Below are positions 60,999-64,000 of a DNA stretch of 64,000 nucleotides, piece after piece (the stretch's first letter is position 1; every line of letters starts with the position of its first letter). The stretch spans positions 186,001 to 250,000 of the forward strand of contig NZ_JAVIFW010000011.1 of NCBI RefSeq assembly GCF_031157275.1, written 5' to 3'. The translations under genes and the position numbers were made by a program. Below the pieces are notes generated by a model. It was given only the letters and a program-made list of their open reading frames with translations. It did not search any database and had not been told where the DNA came from. Origin of the DNA: Streptomyces sp. LHD-70. Lineage in GTDB: Bacteria > Actinomycetota > Actinomycetes > Streptomycetales > Streptomycetaceae.

Positions 60999-61337
60999 GT
61001 GCAGCAGGCGGTAAAGGGCCGGATAGCGGCTAGGGCAGCGGTGGGGGTGCTGGCGATGATGCTCTGTGCGGGCTGCTCGTTCAGCGTCGGTAGCTCGCCC
61101 GAGACGGTGAGCAAGGAAGAGGTTGCAGAGAAGGCCTCAAAGGCCCTGGCTAAGCAGGTCGGCCGGGAGCCCGACGACGTCACCTGCGACGAGGCCCTGA
61201 AAGCCGAGGTCAGTGAGACTGTGCGCTGCACACTGACAGCGGACGGCCAGGCGTACGGCTTGACGGTCACTGCGAAGTCCGTCACCGACGGCAGGGTCGA
61301 CATGGACTTTAAGGTCGACGACTCTCCCAAGAGCTGA
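60999..61337 (+). CDS. DUF4333-type lipoprotein
   Basis: A 112-residue secreted lipoprotein: basic start, hydrophobic helix and lipobox LCAGC (Cys at about residue 26), then a DUF4333-like domain with VSKEEVAEKASKALAKQVGR, DDVTCDEALKAEVSETVRCT (two Cys, probable disulfide) and VTAKSVTDGRVDMDFKVDD. Such proteins occur in actinobacterial envelopes, function unknown. GTG at 60999 after AGGGAGCGCA. It lies just right of the dead ISL3 element. Confidence 0.82.
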   Translation: MQQAVKGRIAARAAVGVLAMMLCAGCSFSVGSSPETVSKEEVAEKASKALAKQVGREPDDVTCDEALKAEVSETVRCTLTADGQAYGLTVTAKSVTDGRVDMDFKVDDSPKS

Positions 61338-61568
61338 GCCCTCATGCAGTTGCCGATCCTCAGATCACAGCCTGCGGATCGGCAGTCGTCCACCCAGCAT
61401 GGGCCATTGTCCGGGGTGTGAAGGTCCCATGGGGAAGAGTTTCCTGGGCCGGCGCCGAGAGGTCGGTGAGGACGGCGGGACGGAGTCCAAGAAGTAGGTC
61501 AGGCGGCTTGCCCTGTGACGGAGTGGCAGCGTTTGTGGGAAAGGCCTTGTCGGCGCAATTGTCGTGCG

Positions 61569-62081
61569 TCACAGCTTGCCGGTGATGACTCCGCGCCAGG
61601 TCCATCCCGCGCCCAGGACGGTGTCCTGCAGGGGGTTCTTCAGGTCGGAGCTGTCGAAGTGGAACGTCTCGGTGGCTCCGGTGTTGCCGTCTTCGCCGCC
61701 GCCCAGCGTCCAGCGCTTGGAGACCGTCCGTACCTGGCCGCGTTGGACCTCAGCCGAGATGGCGAGGCTGGGCGTGTTTCCGACCCACGTGACCTCGTAT
61801 TGCTGATCGAGGGAACGCACTTCGTTGTTCTCCGGAACCAGACGCATGCGTACCTGGAACACTCGACTCACTTGGGTGCGGACGAAGAAGGTCTGCCAAG
61901 CCGGATCCAGGATGCGCCACTCGGCCACCAGATCTGCGCCCTCCTCGCGGCCGTCCCTGATGACGTATGGGGCGTCAGGCTGGTTGAGGCCCAGCAGGGC
62001 CGCATGCACCTCGGCCGCGGATCGCGCGGCGGTGCCGTCGGCGGGGCGCTTGGTTCCGGTGAGTTTGTCGAAGAGTCCCAT
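61569..62081 (-). CDS. Hypothetical protein downstream of a WXG-like operon
   Basis: A 170-residue soluble protein: MGLFDKLTGTKRPADGTAAR, a helical middle (VHAALLGLNQPDAPYVIRDG) and beta-rich end (TETFHFDSSDLKNPLQDTVL). No family is named here, but the size and layout are conserved in Streptomyces next to WXG-type genes. It is the third gene of a likely operon (gap 55 bp). ATG at 62081; no clear ribosome site. Confidence 0.65.
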   Translation of the reverse strand: MGLFDKLTGTKRPADGTAARSAAEVHAALLGLNQPDAPYVIRDGREEGADLVAEWRILDPAWQTFFVRTQVSRVFQVRMRLVPENNEVRSLDQQYEVTWVGNTPSLAISAEVQRGQVRTVSKRWTLGGGEDGNTGATETFHFDSSDLKNPLQDTVLGAGWTWRGVITGKL

Positions 62082-62136
62082 GAGATCAACCTACGGGGAG
62101 TGGGTTTGTCGGTGTGAGGTGCCGCCGGGGGCGTGC

Positions 62137-62634
62137 TTAGGAGGCTGCGCCTGTGTCCGGACGGACCGTGCGCACAAAGTCCTGGAAGTCGTCCAGGACT
62201 TCGTGGTGCTGGGCCGCGGTGGATGTCAGGACCAGGCGGATCACCGCTCGCTTTCCCGGATCGGCGACATCCAGCAGGGACAGGTACACCTGGGACTGGA
62301 CGAGGTCGCGAGACACCCCACCGACGACGGCTGCGACGGCCAGTGTCTGGGTGAGTCCCGGTGCGTCCGCAGAGCCGATCTCGCGGCTTGAGGTGACGTT
62401 GACCGTCGCGTCGGCCTGACGCAGGCGTTCCACGGACTCGTGGGCGATCTCGGGCAACGTCGCCGCGTCGGGACGGTACTCACCGTCGATCGTGATGTTC
62501 GCGGTGAAGCCCGCGTCCGGTTGCGGGTAGAGCGCGATGAACGCCGCGCCTGGTGCACCGACTTCGTCCGGTGGTGCGGCGTGCCAGCTTTCCGGCAGTC
62601 CGAACTCGATCGGCACGGGCAGGGTCGTGGCCAT
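62137..62634 (-). CDS. Hypothetical protein, possible LpqN/DcrB-like fold
   Basis: A 165-residue soluble protein: FGLPESWHAAPPDEVGAPGA, FTANITIDGEYRPDAATLPE, VSRDLVQSQVYLSLLDVADP and HHEVLDDFQDFVRTVRPD. The alternating strand pattern recalls LpqN/DcrB-type beta-sandwich proteins seen near type VII secretion genes, a weak guess. ATG at 62634 follows AAGGAGGGCCCGAA. It is 59 bp after the large repeat protein gene and 55 bp before the next one. Confidence 0.65.
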   Translation of the reverse strand: MATTLPVPIEFGLPESWHAAPPDEVGAPGAAFIALYPQPDAGFTANITIDGEYRPDAATLPEIAHESVERLRQADATVNVTSSREIGSADAPGLTQTLAVAAVVGGVSRDLVQSQVYLSLLDVADPGKRAVIRLVLTSTAAQHHEVLDDFQDFVRTVRPDTGAAS

Positions 62635-62693
62635 TTCGGGCCCTCCTTACTGTGGCGGTGTGCCTACGTCAGTAGGCCTGCGGGGAGCGTGAG

Positions 62694-64000
62694 TCAGAAC
62701 AGGCTGCCGACCCCGTCACCGACCCAGTCAGCCGCATCACCAACGGCATTGGCCGCATCGCTCGCAGTATCGGCGATCTTCCCCGGATCAACGGTGACCT
62801 CGAAGCCCAGCTCGCCGCCGAGCAGGACGGCAGCACCTGCCTTGGCGCCGATGTGCCACTTGCCATCCTCGCCCTTGCCAAGCGTTGCCTCGGCCTCGGC
62901 GCCGATTCCGGCCCAACCCTCGACCGTTCCGCCCGCCCCGATGCCGCCGAGGTCCGCGCCACCCGCAGCGGCTGCCTTCGCCCCGGCGAACGCTTCCGCG
63001 CCCGCGTGCAGCCCGTCGAGGCCGGCCCCGGCGCTGACACCGGCCTCGGCACCAGCCTTGGCCTCCGCCCGTCCGTACACCCCGACGGGGCCGGCGTCGG
63101 CGGTGCCCTTGGCCGAGGCTTCGGCGCCCGCGAACGCAGTCGCCTCGCCCTTGATGCCTTCATTGGTGATGCCGCCGGCCGCGGAGGTCTTGGCGCCCGC
63201 ATAGGCTTCAGCCTCGCCGGCGAGCTTCATCGGGCCGTTGGTGAGCGAGCCCTCCGCGCTCGCGCGGCCGAGGTCGGCGTGCGCTTCAGCTTCGGCCAGC
63301 TTGCCGCTCGCGGCGTTCGGTCCGGTGGTCGAGGCGTCGGCACCGGGCCCGGATGCTTCGCCCTCGCCTTCGGCAACCCACCCCTCGGGCTTCCTACCGG
63401 CGCCCTTCTTCTTCAACTCCGCCGCACGGGTTGCGTCGGCGTCGGTGAGGGAGGTGACGACCTTGGAGTTGAAGTCGCTTCTGCTCTTGCCGAGATCACG
63501 GCGCAGGGCCCAGCAGGCAGTCTCGTCGGCCTCGGCGGCGCGCTTCAGAACGCGTTCCATGCGGCGGGCGAATGCCTCGCAGATCTCATGCTGTTCGCGG
63601 ATGGCGGCCTGGCCATCCGGGTCGTGGCGGGCGCCGGTGTCCTGGGAGAGGTCGTTGCGCGGAGTGACGGTGCCGGTGGCGCTGACCTGGAGATCCTGTT
63701 CCTTGGCTTCGACGTCGGCAAGGCGGTGGAGATCGTCCTTGGCCTTCTTGAGCTCGGTGTGCAGTGATGTGAGAACGCCTGCGATTCCTTTGGCTTCCTT
63801 GTGGGCGTTCTCGTACTGCTGTTGGGCGGCGCGCACGTCGTTGTCGGCCTTGGCCGCCGTCAGGATCGGCTGGGTCCAGTCGGCCTGTCTGAAGGGGCGG
63901 GCCACTTGATCGCCGTAGGCGGTGTGCAGCCCTTTCAGCTTGGTGGCGGATTCTTCCCAACGGTCAGCGGCTGCTTTGAGGTTGCTGAGGTTGAGGTGGT
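62694..64000 (-). CDS. WXG/ESX-like protein with Ala/Gly-rich repeats (partial, 5' end outside window)
   Basis: At least 435 residues, entering from the right edge. The visible N-terminal part, LKAAADRWEESATKLKGLHT, then long charged helices (AQQQYENAHKEAKGIAGVLT), resembles WXG100/LXG-type secretion domains. From about the middle it becomes Ala/Gly/Glu repeats (GEAEAYAGAKTSAAGGITNE, GRAEAKAGAEAGVSAGAG) that recur roughly every 28-32 residues, ending in DTASDAANAVGDAADWVGDG. No catalytic toxin domain is seen at the end. It may be a structural or carrier protein of a type VII-like system. It leads two small genes. Confidence 0.7.
   Translation of the reverse strand, partial: HLNLSNLKAAADRWEESATKLKGLHTAYGDQVARPFRQADWTQPILTAAKADNDVRAAQQQYENAHKEAKGIAGVLTSLHTELKKAKDDLHRLADVEAKEQDLQVSATGTVTPRNDLSQDTGARHDPDGQAAIREQHEICEAFARRMERVLKRAAEADETACWALRRDLGKSRSDFNSKVVTSLTDADATRAAELKKKGAGRKPEGWVAEGEGEASGPGADASTTGPNAASGKLAEAEAHADLGRASAEGSLTNGPMKLAGEAEAYAGAKTSAAGGITNEGIKGEATAFAGAEASAKGTADAGPVGVYGRAEAKAGAEAGVSAGAGLDGLHAGAEAFAGAKAAAAGGADLGGIGAGGTVEGWAGIGAEAEATLGKGEDGKWHIGAKAGAAVLLGGELGFEVTVDPGKIADTASDAANAVGDAADWVGDGVGSLF

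Overview
This 64 kb window is high-GC DNA with frequent GTG and TTG starts, ATGA/GTGA stop-start overlaps and several families typical of Streptomyces (streptophobe membrane protein, DUF6777, SPW repeat protein, DUF4333). I infer a Streptomyces or close relative; no rRNA or tRNA gene was seen. All calls come from reading the sequence; no database search was run.

Region 1 (1-9.2 kb) opens with the tail of an RskA-type anti-sigma factor, then a membrane sulfite-oxidase-like molybdoenzyme and a fasciclin lipoprotein (a SigK/MPT83-like set). After a 235-bp element with perfect 28-bp terminal repeats come a MalY-type lyase, an MFS transporter, an SPW protein, a RibD/DHFR-like reductase and a duplicated-domain membrane protein. 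Region 2 (9.3-20.4 kb) holds a two-FHA ABC exporter with a Ser/Thr kinase (Rv1747/PknF-like), a streptophobe protein, a DUF6777 protein, a DHA2 drug exporter, and a ClC channel translationally coupled to a K+ channel. Region 3 (20.4-28.2 kb) has a DUF998 protein, a STAND-type P-loop/TPR protein coupled to a small membrane protein, and a divergent Ski2-like helicase.

Region 4 (28.2-37.7 kb) is amino-acid metabolism: a Glu/Leu/Phe/Val dehydrogenase, two LysR regulators, an APC permease, and a three-gene operon (FAD amine oxidase, DUF1338/HglS oxygenase, ALDH7-type dehydrogenase) that fits lysine breakdown through pipecolate and 2-aminoadipate. Region 5 (37.7-41.9 kb) is a three-gene operon led by a membrane-anchored CHAT protease.

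Region 6 (42-60.8 kb) is a decayed accessory island: two 5'-truncated genes joined head to head, a TniB remnant, an ECF sigma factor with C-terminal membrane helices coupled to a 61-aa membrane protein, two ISL3-family elements (one intact and apparently carrying a SUKH-3 immunity gene, one dead), a frameshifted IS1182-family transposase, and truncated PucR and LacI regulators. An apparently intact desaturase/ferredoxin-reductase operon with its PucR regulator sits inside it. Region 7 (61-64 kb) has a DUF4333 lipoprotein and the 3' part of a WXG/ESX-like operon whose first gene, a large Ala/Gly-rich repeat protein, runs off the window.

Short tandem repeats recur in the gaps between convergent genes and in low-complexity protein ends.
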